Assembly: GCA_022410635.1 (NCBI GenBank)
Contig: JAJVDF010000411.1
Span: 913,395 to 977,394, forward strand
Origin: Tretioscincus oriximinensis
Lineage: Eukaryota; Chordata; Lepidosauria; Squamata; Gymnophthalmidae
DNA length: 64,000 nt
Direction of reading: 5' to 3'
Shown: piece after piece, positions 10,431 to 20,129 of the stretch
How the letters are laid out: the number at the start of each line of letters is the position of its first letter
How positions within the stretch are numbered: the first letter of the stretch is position 1
Position numbers and translations under genes: made by a program
Notes under the pieces: model-generated
Seen by the model: the letters and a program-made list of their open reading frames with translations, nothing else
Databases searched by the model: none
What the model was told of the DNA's origin: nothing

Positions 10431-10567
10431 GTAATGGTACCAATTCTATTCTGCCTTGGTTACATCTCTGGTGAAATTTTTGGCCAGATATGGATCAGAT
10501 CATGGTGTAGAAGGCATACTGCATGATTTCTGTGGCATTTTCAACTACCAGGGCTACACACTAGGAC

Positions 10568-10752
10568 ACAGGCGAATCCCCATTATAATGAACACCAAGG
10601 GGTTGAGTAGATTGTTATATTGAAATTTCAAATAACGAAACCCATTGTAACCAATCTTATTGTTACAGACATTCCACCAGGACTTTCAAATTTGTTTGTT
10701 ATACTGTGAATATTGTTATATCAGGGTTCTTTATAACTGAGTTTCACCTGTA
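10568..10752. mobile_element. Mariner/Tigger-like MITE
   Basis: Inverted ends of about 29 bp: the left begins ACAGGCGAATCCCCATTATA and the reverse complement of the right begins ACAGGTGAAACTCAGTTATA, with 'aatgaacacc' against 'aaagaaccc' following. The right end is followed by TA, and the left flank is degraded. The short length, AT-rich interior and ACAGGTGAAA terminus resemble Tigger/pogo-type MITEs. It contains no open frame. Confidence 0.55.
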
Positions 10753-10797
10753 GTAATCCAGATCTCCTTTGGGGAGGTTATTTTTTTTTAAAAAAAT

Positions 10798-11065
10798 GAC
10801 AGATTGAATGAAATTGTGATTTGCTTATTACTTCTGAATCTTTAAATTTGTCACTTGACTTTTTCATTATGAAATAGTAAAAATGTGTTACAATAATCAA
10901 AATATCAACACTGGACTAGTGTTTAGCAGTTGCGTCACTTAAGCTTCACATACAGGACAGAACTATTTTATTGCATTGCACAACTGCATTCATAGCTTGA
11001 TTCAGAGCTTGCTTGAGGGAATTTACATTCCTTAAGCATGACTCTTTATCTTTTTTGTACTGTGA
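10798..11065. repeat. Local duplication, copy 2 (partner 9666-10086)
   Basis: This is the second copy of the ~290-bp homologous segment. It lacks the retroelement insertion of copy 1 and has its own retroelement tail at 11050-11135 replacing the end of the match. Confidence 0.6.
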
Positions 11066-11135
11066 TCTGCCTAGGTATAGGGTGGAATATAAATGTAAGT
11101 AACTCAATCAAACAAACAAACAATCAAACAAATAC
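11050..11135 (+). mobile_element. Short L2/CR1 or SINE 3' tail
   Basis: 'gtactgtgatctgcctagg' is followed by 'tatagggtggaatataaatg' and a (CAAA)n-like run, the standard 3' end with almost all of the element missing (severe 5' truncation). Confidence 0.5.
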
Positions 11136-11221
11136 ATCTTTTCTATGCAATTGATAAAGCCCATTCCAGTGAAGGTCTATGTATCTGTAAAATAAGAATA
11201 TTTACATATTTAAATTATTTA

Positions 11222-11640
11222 TGTTTAGGTTTGATCCTACCCTTCACACAAGTGTCTCAGAGTGGTTTGGAGTGTATATTCAGTACCTTTTCCCATATCA
11301 ACAGATCCATGCTCTTAGCTACAAGACAGGCCCTCCTGATTGTACCACCCGTCTCAACAGCAAATTGTGTGGGAACCCAGGACAGGGCCATCTCGGTGGT
11401 TGCTCCTAGGCTATGTAATAGTCTCCCTCTTGACGTGTGTCAGTCACCATCATTGTGTTTCTTTTAGAAATCTTTGAAGACGCTCCTCTTTAACTTGGCC
11501 TTTGGATGATGAAATGCCATTTTTCTTTCCACCTTCGGATATTGTTTGGACATTGTTTTAATATGTCAATTTTGTATTGTTTTTATTGTTGGCCACTCTG
11601 AGACCTTTGACTATAGGATGGGGTATAAGTATGAATAAAT
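11222..11640 (+). mobile_element. L2-like LINE fragment: ORF2 C-terminus plus 3' UTR
   Basis: The frame at 11231-11467 encodes a peptide ending in 'GTQDRAISVVAPRLCNSLPL' followed by 'DVCQSPSLCFF'. This matches the well-known C-terminal motif of L2/CR1-clade reverse transcriptases ('DRAFSVAAPRLWNSLP..VR..PS...F'). A stop follows, and 'KSLKTLLFNLAF' continues the family pattern just beyond it, so the ORF is broken by one stop near 11466. The 3' UTR then runs to 'gaccttt.actatagga' and AATAAATAAAT at 11640. It is a decayed, 5'-truncated copy. Confidence 0.75.
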
Positions 11641-12490
11641 AAATAATAGAAAAAATAGGAATCGCAACAATTATATCATAGTTAAGACCATTAGATGACT
11701 ATCACTATATTATATTGTAGCTCCTTTAGTCCAATATTTTTGGAGGGTTCTAGTTTTGTGCAAAACAAAATATATATCTGTATTAATTTTTTGTAATTAT
11801 CGATTTGCACAAAACGCAGGCACATTTAAAAAAAATGTGGAGTGGAGTGAAGCATGGGAAGAGGACCCTCTGAAAATAGATTACCCAACCAATGCAGTCA
11901 TTAACTCCAGAAATCACTGTGAATCTTGTGTGGACGATGAAGTGGAGTTAGAAACAGAAGGAAACAATGGGGAATTCACCTTGCAGTTCTCAAAACCGCT
12001 TCTTTCACAACCCATGACAACGCAGCCAAAGGATTAGAGTTCATCCACACTGTTTTCTTCATGCTTTTCTTACGTTAGGATAGCAGGATGGCTGCACAAT
12101 TCAGCAGTATTCATGTCATTCTAGTGTAAGGACAGCATGCGTAGTCACAGAAAAACACAACCACAGATGTGTGACACACAGTACTGTCACACATCTAGGA
12201 ATTTCGTGCTGGTGAAATCCCCAAATGAGCAGCAAATCAGATATAGGCGACCAGGTAAGGTCACTGTCTGTTTTTCATGCTGCTGCCACTGTCAGCAGAA
12301 CAATAATTGGTTACACAATTATTTCTTATTCCACGAGAAAGGCGTGCATACAGATGTTACCTTAAAAATGAGAAAATATATTATATCTAACAAAGCCCTT
12401 CGTTTAGCACAGTTTTGTACAATGTGGTCTTGATCTTGTATGGTACAATTTATATTGTATGTTATTTACTCCATAAAATACTATACTTTT
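11641..12490. other. Non-coding stretch with one unrecognised 93-codon frame
   Basis: The plus-strand frame at 11756-12037 is acidic in its second half (WSEAWEEDPLK, then CESCVDDEVELETEG). I do not recognise it. A possible acceptor-like AG lies near 11819 but there is no polypyrimidine tract and no donor, so an exon is not supported. No repeats are seen here. Confidence 0.35.
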
Positions 12491-12496
12491 GGAAAT

Positions 12497-12620
12497 GGCT
12501 GAGACAGTAGGTCAATGGTAAAGCAAACTGTCTGGGAAGCACTGAGTTTCTGGTTCTATCTGCTGACTTTGCCTAGAAGTAAGTGGTAGTTAACCACTTC
12601 TATATCTCTGCCAATACTCC
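12497..12620 (+). mobile_element. Degenerate tRNA-like SINE fragment
   Basis: 'gtaggtcaatggtaaagcaa' followed by 'gcactgagtttctggttctat' resembles the A box and B box arrangement of squamate tRNA-derived SINEs ('ggctcagtggtagagc...ggttcaatccc'). The copy is too diverged for a firm call. Confidence 0.35.
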
Positions 12621-12624
12621 ATGC

Positions 12625-13797
12625 AATACTCCAGAAGTCAAAGGAACCAAACCTAAAATAAATATTCTCCATACTCTAATAGGAGCATAGTTATGGGCAG
12701 TGATAACTGTAGCTATTACCAGTGGTGGGTGTCACTATGCCCTATGAAGTGGTTAGTTATTATTGCACCAAAAACATTGAACTCTTATGTCCCTGTTTTA
12801 AAATCATTGTTTATTTTAGCATATGGCTTTATAGAAAAAGAGCTACTTGTTATCTTCTCCTTTGAGAGTTGTTCTGCTAATGCTCTTTTTTACATCCTAT
12901 ATTTCCTCATTTCTTGCCCTGGAGAAAAATGACAGAACAGGAAAAGGATGATTGGATTATTGATAACAGCAAATGTGTCACTAACTTAATAAAGTTGCTT
13001 TTCCGCAGTGTTGATAGTGTTGAAGGTGAACATCATTTAGACGATAACTTTGTCTTTTCTCAGAAGCTCTTGGTTGATTTTCATCTCATGCCTCACTTAA
13101 CACAACAGGCAGAAAAGGACAGACAATTACTACTTATTTCTGTTAACAGACTGTTTGAAACACTTATCTCATTGATCCTCATGTGACAATGGAAATAATT
13201 TTTAGAGGCCTTTAGCATACGCCCACATCACATGGAAAGGATTAAGCAACATCCTTGATCTCAGAGATAATCCCTTCTTTTGTATGTTTTAAATTTAGTA
13301 TTTCTCCTCCCTTTCACACCTACCTGTGGCCTTCATGTGAAGTTATCTATGTTTCGAGATTCATATTTTCTGCTATCAGTGGTTCCTTGATCAGAGTAAA
13401 AGTGTAGAAATACATACTTCCTCACAACCACAATAACGGACAACTGATGNGGACTGAGGAAACAGCCAGGCAAGAGAGAAAAGTAGAATGGTTTTGCCTG
13501 CCTACTGGGGAACTTTCCGTTTGAGGGAGATATTATCTTCTCATGATAGTTAAATGTTTGCAAAAAAGAAGAGATAAGCTTTAAAACTAAAAAAAAATAA
13601 GTAGAAAAGGTGTTTGGAAAAACAATGTATTTTGAGTAACTGACTGATTTGCATTGACGAACAGATGCATTTTAACTAATAAATTGACTAGAATTCAGTT
13701 TCAAAGAATCTGAACTATTACAGGAGCCTAATTGAAGCTGTGAAACATGGAGTAGTTTCCAGTTTTAGAATGAAAAGATATCATTTAGGTCACATAC
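12625..13797. other. Non-coding stretch, no gene recognised
   Basis: It contains an unrecognised 90-codon plus frame (12914-13186, beginning MPWRKMTEQEKDDW) with no detectable motif and no splice support. No repeat copies seen elsewhere in the window lie here. Confidence 0.4.
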
Positions 13798-14142
13798 AAA
13801 TGGATAGCTCAGTCGCTAAGGAAACCATCTCTCAGCTGGGAGATGGGGTTTCGAAGCCCTGTGTGGGACGTGGGGAGGGGTGAGAACCTTCCACTAGCCT
13901 GTAGCTCCAGCCAACCCAGCTATTGGAAAGCATGAATTGCAAGAAATTGCAACTGACTGCAAGTACATACATGGGAACCACCAGAGCCTGGTGGGGAAGA
14001 TAGAATGTCAGCCTTTGGGCAAAATACCCTTGTAAGCCACTTTGAGTCCCTTTGAAAGGTGAGAAAAGTGGGGTATAAGAACCCACTTCTTTTTCTTCCT
14101 CTTCTTCTCTCCTTCTTCTTCTTCCTCCTCTCCTCCTCCAAA
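13798..14142 (+). mobile_element. tRNA-derived SINE (family 2), near full length, with CT-rich tail
   Basis: The head 'ggatagctcagtcgctaagg' is an A-box-like tRNA start, and 'ggggtttcgaagccctg' is a B-box-like segment. The body contains 'gtagctccagccaacccagc' and 'aattgcaagaaattgcaac', and the 3' part 'cttgtaagccactttgagtcc' then 'tggggtataagaacccac'. The tail expands into a CTT/CCT pyrimidine microsatellite (14092-14142). Sister copies: 14353, 38663 (reverse), 47936, 52558 and 63800. Confidence 0.85.
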
Positions 14143-14352
14143 CCTGGTTTAAAAAGACCCATTAAGGCATGCCTGTGTGGAATTTGCAATGTACCATAGT
14201 ATCGGTTGCAACCACAAATAAGTGCAAAATCTATTCTTTATTGTTTGTCTATACTGTGTTACGGTTACCTACTCTTATGTATTAATTTAGTAATTCATTT
14301 GATACATTTGTTTGTATTACAATCATGCTCCTAATGCACCAGTGATTTTGCA

Positions 14353-14645
14353 TAATGCCCAAATGGTGCAGTCATTAAGAGACAGTCTTTCAATTGAGAG
14401 ATCTGTTCTTGAAGCCCTATGCCGGCTGCAGATAGGAGTGAGCGCCCTCTACTGGCCTCAGCTCTAGCCAACTCAGCTATTCGAAAGAAAGTAGATTTGC
14501 AATCTACATTTCAAGTAGATTCATGAATGCCACCACTAATCTGTTAGGGAAAGATATAACAGGTGTAAGCCTTTGGGTGAAAATTAACCTTGTAAGCCAC
14601 TTTGAATCCCATCGGGTGAGAAGCACGGTGTACAAAAGTAGCTAG
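14353..14645 (+). mobile_element. tRNA-derived SINE (family 2), diverged copy
   Basis: It follows the sister at 13798 by ~210 bp in the same orientation, with the same order of landmarks: 'tggtgcagtcattaagagac', 'ctggcctcagctctagccaa', 'tagatt.atgaatgccaccac' and 'cttgtaagccactttgaatc'. The 'gagcgccctctactggcc' segment is shared with the copy at 52558 and not with 13798, so these two belong to a distinct subfamily. Confidence 0.75.
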
Positions 14646-15041
14646 ATTCTGTTTTATTAAAAAATAAGAGAATTTGGGAGCTGGGTTGCTTTTATGATCT
14701 TGCTGTTATTACATTAATGCTTTGTATTATATTTGTACACTTTTAAATATGTTTTACACTTCTTTCAATAATCCATAATTTGTTGATTCTTTCTTTTTCC
14801 TGTTCCCCAAATACTCAGTTCTTAAAGTGCTTTCCCCCCCAGAACAGCACAAATACCCATCTTGTGGATTTGACCCACCTACCTTTCTCTTGTTAGTCTC
14901 TGAAATTCTAAAATGGGACCCCTTTGCTAGATCCTCTAAACTTAGATTAACAGCTATTTCTTTGAAATTTACCACTATCCTGTTAAACGTTTTAGTAGTA
15001 CAAACCATACTGGGTAGGATAGCCCACGTGCATGGATATAG

Positions 15042-15201
15042 TCAGGGCTTTTTTTGTGCCGGAACGCACCAGAACGCAGTACCAGCACCTTTTATTTAGG
15101 CGGGCGGGGAGGCGGGCGGGCGAGGTGGGGGGCGGTGTTAGCGGCGGGGGCGTTAGCGGCGCCCTGCCCCGCCTCCCGCCTGCCTAAATGAAAGGTGCCG
15201 G
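15042..15201. mobile_element. GC-rich foldback/hAT-like element truncated by the assembly gap
   Basis: It begins CAGGGCTTTTTTTGTGCCGG, a hAT-like terminus, and continues into a GC-rich hairpin. The 'gcaccttttatttaggcggg' arm near 15086 mirrors 'cccgcctgcctaaatgaaag' near 15175-15195, around G/C-rich GGCGGG repeats. The N gap starts directly after. The strong hairpin and GC content are a plausible reason for the assembly break. The right end of the element is not visible. Confidence 0.55.
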
Positions 15202-15600
15202 NNNNNNNNNNNNNNNNNNNNNNNNNNNNNNNNNNNNNNNNNNNNNNNNNNNNNNNNNNNNNNNNNNNNNNNNNNNNNNNNNNNNNNNNNNNNNNNNNNN
15301 NNNNNNNNNNNNNNNNNNNNNNNNNNNNNNNNNNNNNNNNNNNNNNNNNNNNNNNNNNNNNNNNNNNNNNNNNNNNNNNNNNNNNNNNNNNNNNNNNNNN
15401 NNNNNNNNNNNNNNNNNNNNNNNNNNNNNNNNNNNNNNNNNNNNNNNNNNNNNNNNNNNNNNNNNNNNNNNNNNNNNNNNNNNNNNNNNNNNNNNNNNNN
15501 NNNNNNNNNNNNNNNNNNNNNNNNNNNNNNNNNNNNNNNNNNNNNNNNNNNNNNNNNNNNNNNNNNNNNNNNNNNNNNNNNNNNNNNNNNNNNNNNNNNN
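15202..15600. other. Assembly gap (399 N)
   Basis: A continuous run of N. Nothing can be said about its content except that its left edge lies in a GC-rich hairpin. Long frames reported across it are meaningless. Confidence 1.
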
Positions 15601-15912
15601 GACAACAGATGTTTTTCTACATTACTGTCCAGTTATCTGGACTTTTAGCAGTGATTCCACCAAAATTTTATTCCAAAATATTGCTTAAAAATGTAATTTA
15701 TCAAGACTAGAGGTAGTCCTATTGTTAAAAGAAAAACTGACTACAAGAGCTCTCTTTTTATGAGATCAAGATAGACTTTAAAAGTTAAAGTCTTGCTAGT
15801 TTCAGTGAATTCTTAGTAGTTTCAGTATAAACACCGTTATAGGGAAATTAATTTGCTTTAACTGGATTCTATGTCTAATAGTTTTGTAGATTTGTCAAAT
15901 AAAGTCACATTG
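15601..15912. other. Non-coding AT-rich stretch
   Basis: This stretch lies between the gap and a CR1 fragment. No gene and no known repeat were seen. Confidence 0.4.
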
Positions 15913-16199
15913 AAAACTAGCTTGGATAGTTTCAAGACAGGACTAGACAGGTTTATGGACACTAAGGGTATAAATGGATACTAAGATAGTTGTCTGGATG
16001 TAGCCTCCGGGATGGAGCAACAGGCAGGACTTTTGAAATACCATTTGCAGGGAGTCACGAACAGGAGCAGCATATTTTGCTTACCTCTGTTCGGACTGCC
16101 CAGGTGCATCTGGTGGGCCTTTGTATGAAACAGAATGCTGGACTCGATGGGCTGTGGCCTGATCCAGTATGGCTCTTCTTATGTTCTTATGTTCTTATG
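15913..16199 (+). mobile_element. CR1 LINE 3' UTR fragment
   Basis: It contains the sequential landmarks of the 3' UTR shared by all CR1 copies here: 'agcttggatagtttcaagac', 'ggactagacaggtttatgg', 'tgcaggga', 'gcccaggtgcatctggtggg', 'ggactcgatgggctgtgg' and a 3' end of three TTCTTATG-type octamers. It is 5' truncated to ~290 bp and has no coding sequence left. Confidence 0.9.
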
Positions 16200-16486
16200 A
16201 AAACAGGATATTTCAGTGGTGAGATCTTGCTTTGAGTAATAAGAGTTCAAAGCATGTGTGGGACTTGGAACATTTTGATGCAAATTTATAATTTGTGAGG
16301 ATTATAGAATCACTGGTTGCATCAACATATGGTTTTTACTACTGTATAACCACCACCATTCGATATAATAAAAACTGCAATGATGTTAAGTTCCGAAATA
16401 AACCCATTGTAAACCCCAGCCTATGTACCTTCATCATTTTGCAAACAAACCATAAAGTCTTTCAATCCTCATGGAACAGACGAGCT

Positions 16487-16610
16487 GACTAAACCAGAAA
16501 GTAAATTCTGAGCATGCTCAGTATGCGATTCTGCTTCCGCCTGATAATCAGGAAGTAAATAATGAGAATATTTTATATGAGATTCAGCATGTGCAGAAAT
16601 GGTGATAGCC
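16487..16610. repeat. Two tandem ~55-bp units with a GAGCATGCTCA core
   Basis: 'ccagaaagtaaattctgagc' is followed by 'atgctcagtatgcgattctg', then a diverged second unit starting 'atcaggaagtaaataatgag'. The same unit, also twice in tandem, is at 44350-44465. The inner TGAGCATGCTCA is a perfect palindrome. Confidence 0.6.
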
Positions 16611-16717
16611 ATAGAAAAGGTTGTTATTTCTTTTTTTTTTCTAGCACATTTTTGCAGTGTGACATCCTGCATGATGGCACCATGTGGAATCATTTGTGAG
16701 AACTTCCAAGACATTGA

Positions 16718-16988
16718 TTGATTTATTTGTTCTTATATCCCACCCTTTTAGTTCTTATATCCTGCCTTATACCTGAAGGTCTCAGAGCGGCCAACCAAAG
16801 GATGGTGCACATAGATTTGTTGCTTTCTCCACAACAGATATCCTGTGAAGTAGGTGGGGCTGAGAGAGTTCAAAGAACTGTGACTGGCCCAAGGTCACCC
16901 AGCTGGCTTTTGTGGAGGAGTGGGTAATCGAACTGGGAGACTACCAAGTACGAGTCCAACACTCAACCACTACACCAAACTGGCTCTT
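16718..16988 (-). mobile_element. tRNA-derived SINE (family 1)
   Basis: A full reverse-strand copy: TTTATTTG tail, a duplicated 'ttcttatatcc.' start, 'tataactgaaggtctcagagcgg'-like 3' end, 'cacatagatttgttgctttc' body, 'gtaggtggggctgagagag', 'ggcccaaggtcacccagctg' and the tRNA-like head ending 'accaaactggctct'. Confidence 0.85.
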
Positions 16989-17224
16989 GAGCACACAAAT
17001 ACTTTTAAACAAAAAGAATGAACTTAATCTAGTTAACTAGGAAAAAACTCTTTAAGATACTAGAAGTTTAAAGTTAAGTGTGTGACCAGGGACTTTGGAA
17101 GCTTCATGGTAATTTAGAAATACAGTAAGACAATAATAGAGAGAACAAAGTCAATGTATGCATGTGTTAAACTTCTAAAGAAAAATCTGTCTTTAGCTCT
17201 TAGTTTGCCTTTCATAATGGATTT

Positions 17225-17560
17225 ATCCATATAATTTGTGTGTTGATTTGTAAATTAAGATGAAATTTGATTAGCACAGTTAATTAGCCACTAAATTAAC
17301 TAATCAAACTGAGTGTTGGAATCTTTATCATTGTTCCCTCATCACGCTAAGTGAAGCTGATGTTTATGCAAATGAGCCCAAGATTTCTAGTTTGCTTAAT
17401 GATTATGGCTTCTCAGAATTGTTTCATCAATCTTAATTAATTTTCCATCCTAACAAGCCAGTCCAACTGAAACAATTAGATTATGCATATGTACACAATA
17501 AAGGGATGTGCTTAAATAAACTGTCAACTTATTTTGAATTTAGGAGATATCAGCTGAAAT
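17225..17560. promoter_or_regulatory. Candidate conserved non-coding (enhancer-like) element
   Basis: A repeat-free stretch dense in homeodomain and POU-type sites: TTAATTAG near 17280, 'aaattaactaatc' near 17294, octamer ATGCAAAT at 17366-17373, TTAATTAATT at 17433-17442 and 'attagattatgcatatg' near 17477. Such clusters in a repeat-free island are typical of developmental enhancers in vertebrate gene deserts. Conservation cannot be seen from one sequence, so the call is an inference. Confidence 0.3.
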
Positions 17561-18043
17561 AGGTACTGAAGTCCACAAATATAGTACTGAGGTATTAATT
17601 ATTTCATGAATAGCATGAGAAACATTTTTAACTCTTTTAAAAACAAATCAGAAAAATTAGAAAAACAGCAACAAAAACTCCTTGGTTGCCCAAGTTTTCA
17701 TTAATTCTTAGCAAAATGGAAATCTGTCCAAATACTGAGACAAATTCAACACAAATTTAACCCTCTCTGGATGCAGCCCAGTAATGCTACTTGTGTAAAA
17801 GAGTAGTAGGATTAAAATAATTTAATAACTGGTTCTGATATCAAAAAGCAACAACTAGAAACAATATCTTAAAAGCTTTCCTCTTCGATTCTTTGGGCTG
17901 AATGTGTCACTGTAGAGACTTTAATCTTAACAGATAACCCTCTGGATGATGCTGAATTATTTTAAAATATTGTTTTTTATGTTCTTATCTGAAGTTTTAC
18001 CTGTAATTGTGTCACCCTTTGATGGAAGGGGCCTTATAAATAA

Positions 18044-18162
18044 AAACTGCTATTATTATTATTATTTATTATTATTATTATTATTATTGTTGTTGTTGTT
18101 GGTGGTGGTGGTAGTGGTAGTGGTAGTGGTAGTAGTGGTATTAATACTATTATTAGTATTAT
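18044..18162. repeat. Compound microsatellite ATT/GTT/GGT/AGTGGT
   Basis: ATT units grade into GTT, then GGT, then hexamer AGTGGT units, then ATTATTAGT. Each block is a one-base change from the previous. Frames across it on both strands are repeat artefacts. Confidence 0.95.
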
Positions 18163-18578
18163 GGGGCAGCAACCGGAAATAGCCTTGGGATGAGGTGAGG
18201 GCCATTTAACAACTGATTCTCTCGAACAAGTGCGAACTGGCTGAATCAAATCCACTGAGGGTATGCCCTTTCCCTTGGTAATTTATGTATTGATTTTTCC
18301 ATCTTGATCAAGTATGGGGGCAAGTCAGAAGTCATCTTGGCCAGTCTTCTGGGTTTCTGAGAATTTCTCCTACCTAGACATCAAAGCAAGTTTTTCAAGC
18401 CATTTGTTTCTTCTTCTTTTCCTAGCTGAAATAACTATTACATTATGATTTATGTTATGGTCAACAAGCCACCCTAGGGAGAAAACACAAGGCAATAACA
18501 TCCATGCCTATAGGATACAGTAACTTTGCATTGGGTTAATACAACAGAGCATTGAAGAAATGCAGTGACTCTAAATCA
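18163..18578. other. Non-coding stretch
   Basis: No gene and no repeat copy recognised between the microsatellite and the CR1 copy. Confidence 0.4.
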
Positions 18579-18579
18579 A

Positions 18580-19440
18580 GAACATAAGAGGAACCTACTG
18601 AATAGGGCCAGAGCCCATCTTCTCCAGCAATTCTGCCACACACAGTGGCCCACCACTGGGCAGACTGGGAAATCTGAAACAGAAGGAGGCAAAAATTTCC
18701 CCTGTTCAGAACGCCCTGCAAATGGTATTTCAAGAACACTGCTTGTTGCTCCATCCTGGAGGCAGTACCAAAAAATCCATTCTAGTAGCTATTTATAACC
18801 TTGGTGTCCATGAACTTGTCTAATCCTGTCTTAAAGCTATCCACACTGCTAAATACCGCCACCTCTTCTGAAAGTAAATTCCAAAGGCTGATGAACCTCT
18901 GGGTGAAAAAAATACTTTCCTTTGTATTTCCTGTCCTCACTCTTCTGCCCATCAGTTTCAAGGAATGCCCTCTGGCCCTGGTGTTGTGTGATATTTATTT
19001 GTTTATTTGTACTTGTATCCCGCCCTATACCCGAAGGTCTCAGGGCGGCCAACCATAGGGTGCTGCACATAGCTTTTGTTGCTTTCTCAACAGCAGGCAC
19101 CTTGTGGAGCAGNTGGGGCTGAGAGAGTTCAAAGAACTGTGACTGGCCCAAGGTCATCCATGTGGCTTTCATGAAGGAGTGGGGAATTGAACCGGGAGAT
19201 TACCAGGTACAAGGCCAACACTCTTAACTACTACACCAAACTGGCTCTCAATTTTCTCTATTCCCCTTATCCATCCCATGCATGATTTTAGACACTTCAA
19301 TCAGATCACCTCTCAAATGCTGACTTTCAAGGCTGAAGAGGCCCAGACATTGTAGCCTGACTTCATTAGGGAGATGCTCCAGCCCCTTGATCATTCTTAT
19401 TGCTCTTTTCTGCACCTTCCACAATGTCTTTTTTGAGATA
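18580..19440 (-). mobile_element. CR1 LINE, 3' part, split by a SINE
   Basis: This is the reverse strand of the CR1 3' UTR and ORF2 C-terminus. It starts at the 3' end with 'aagaacataagagg', continues through 'ggaggcagtaccaaaaaatc' and 'tatccacactgctaaatacc', and resumes after the SINE with 'tcaatcagatcacctctc', 'tgaagaggcccagacattg' and 'ctccagccccttgatcattc'. The coding part reads on the minus strand as the family's 'LGLFSL' and 'RMI.GLEHLP' region with many changes. It is broken and inactive. Confidence 0.85.
18992..19248 (-). mobile_element. tRNA-derived SINE (family 1) nested in CR1
   Basis: A complete reverse copy (tail TTTATTTGTTTATTTG, 'cccgccctatacccgaagg', 'gcacatagcttttgttgc', head 'caccaaactggctct'). 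It interrupts the CR1 between 'tggtgttgtgtga' and 'ttttctctattcccc', which are contiguous in the CR1 at 48172-48870, so this SINE inserted after that CR1. Confidence 0.85.
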
Positions 19441-20070
19441 TCAAAATCAATACTTGCATTAAACTTATCTAAGAAGCCAGAGCTCCATAAACAATTGTCG
19501 ACTGTTTCAGTTTTCCTTGCAACTTGAAACTATATATGAGTGATTTTGAAGCCAATCACCTCTTCCCCTTGGACCTACCCCTCTGCTCTTCATATCAACA
19601 CTAATGATTTAATTTTAGGGCTTTCCCCTTTCCTCTTTTCTCATTCATTTCCCTGGTTATGATCTTTAATGAAAAATGCCCGCTGTGTTTAGTACAAACC
19701 ATTTGGTGCCCCTATGTCAAGGAAGGAAAAGAACAACATTCAGTTAAGCTGAAGGTTTTTATTATCACGTCGTAAATGAACAAATGGCATCTGTCAATAC
19801 AAAGGAGGACAAGCGGGTATGGAAAGGAAGCTTAGTTATTGCACGCTGGGCGTGCTGTCGAAGTGACAAAATGGGATTTTATTAACATGATGGCTGTAGG
19901 CACCCCCTCCCTTTCAGCCTTTTCTTCCAAAATTCTTTTCCATTCCTACTGTTTGCAAAAGCTACTGTAGGATGCACGATGTTCAAAAGAAGAACTAAAT
20001 AAATAGCATGTTTTTAAAATCTGAATATTATTTGCTGCGTGGACTGGGACAGTATTTACTATTCACTGAT
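19441..20070. other. Non-coding stretch without repeats
   Basis: No repeat copies and no credible exon were seen. The stretch could be constrained, but it has no cluster of clear motifs. Confidence 0.35.
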
Positions 20071-20125
20071 GCCCTGTCCCTGCTGAGCTTTATTCTGGAT
20101 TATATCTTGGAATAGAAGCCAAGAT
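20071..20125. mobile_element. Family B foldback MITE, left-end fragment
   Basis: 'ccctgtccctgctgagcttt' followed by 'attctggattatatcttgga' matches the arm of the family (CCCCACTGAGCCTTATTCTGGGATATATCTCAG-like). The second arm is absent. Confidence 0.45.
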
Positions 20126-20129
20126 TGCT

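Noticed and set aside
15153..15710. 150-171 codon frames across the N gap
   Set aside because: They consist almost entirely of unknown residues and exist only because N is not read as a stop.
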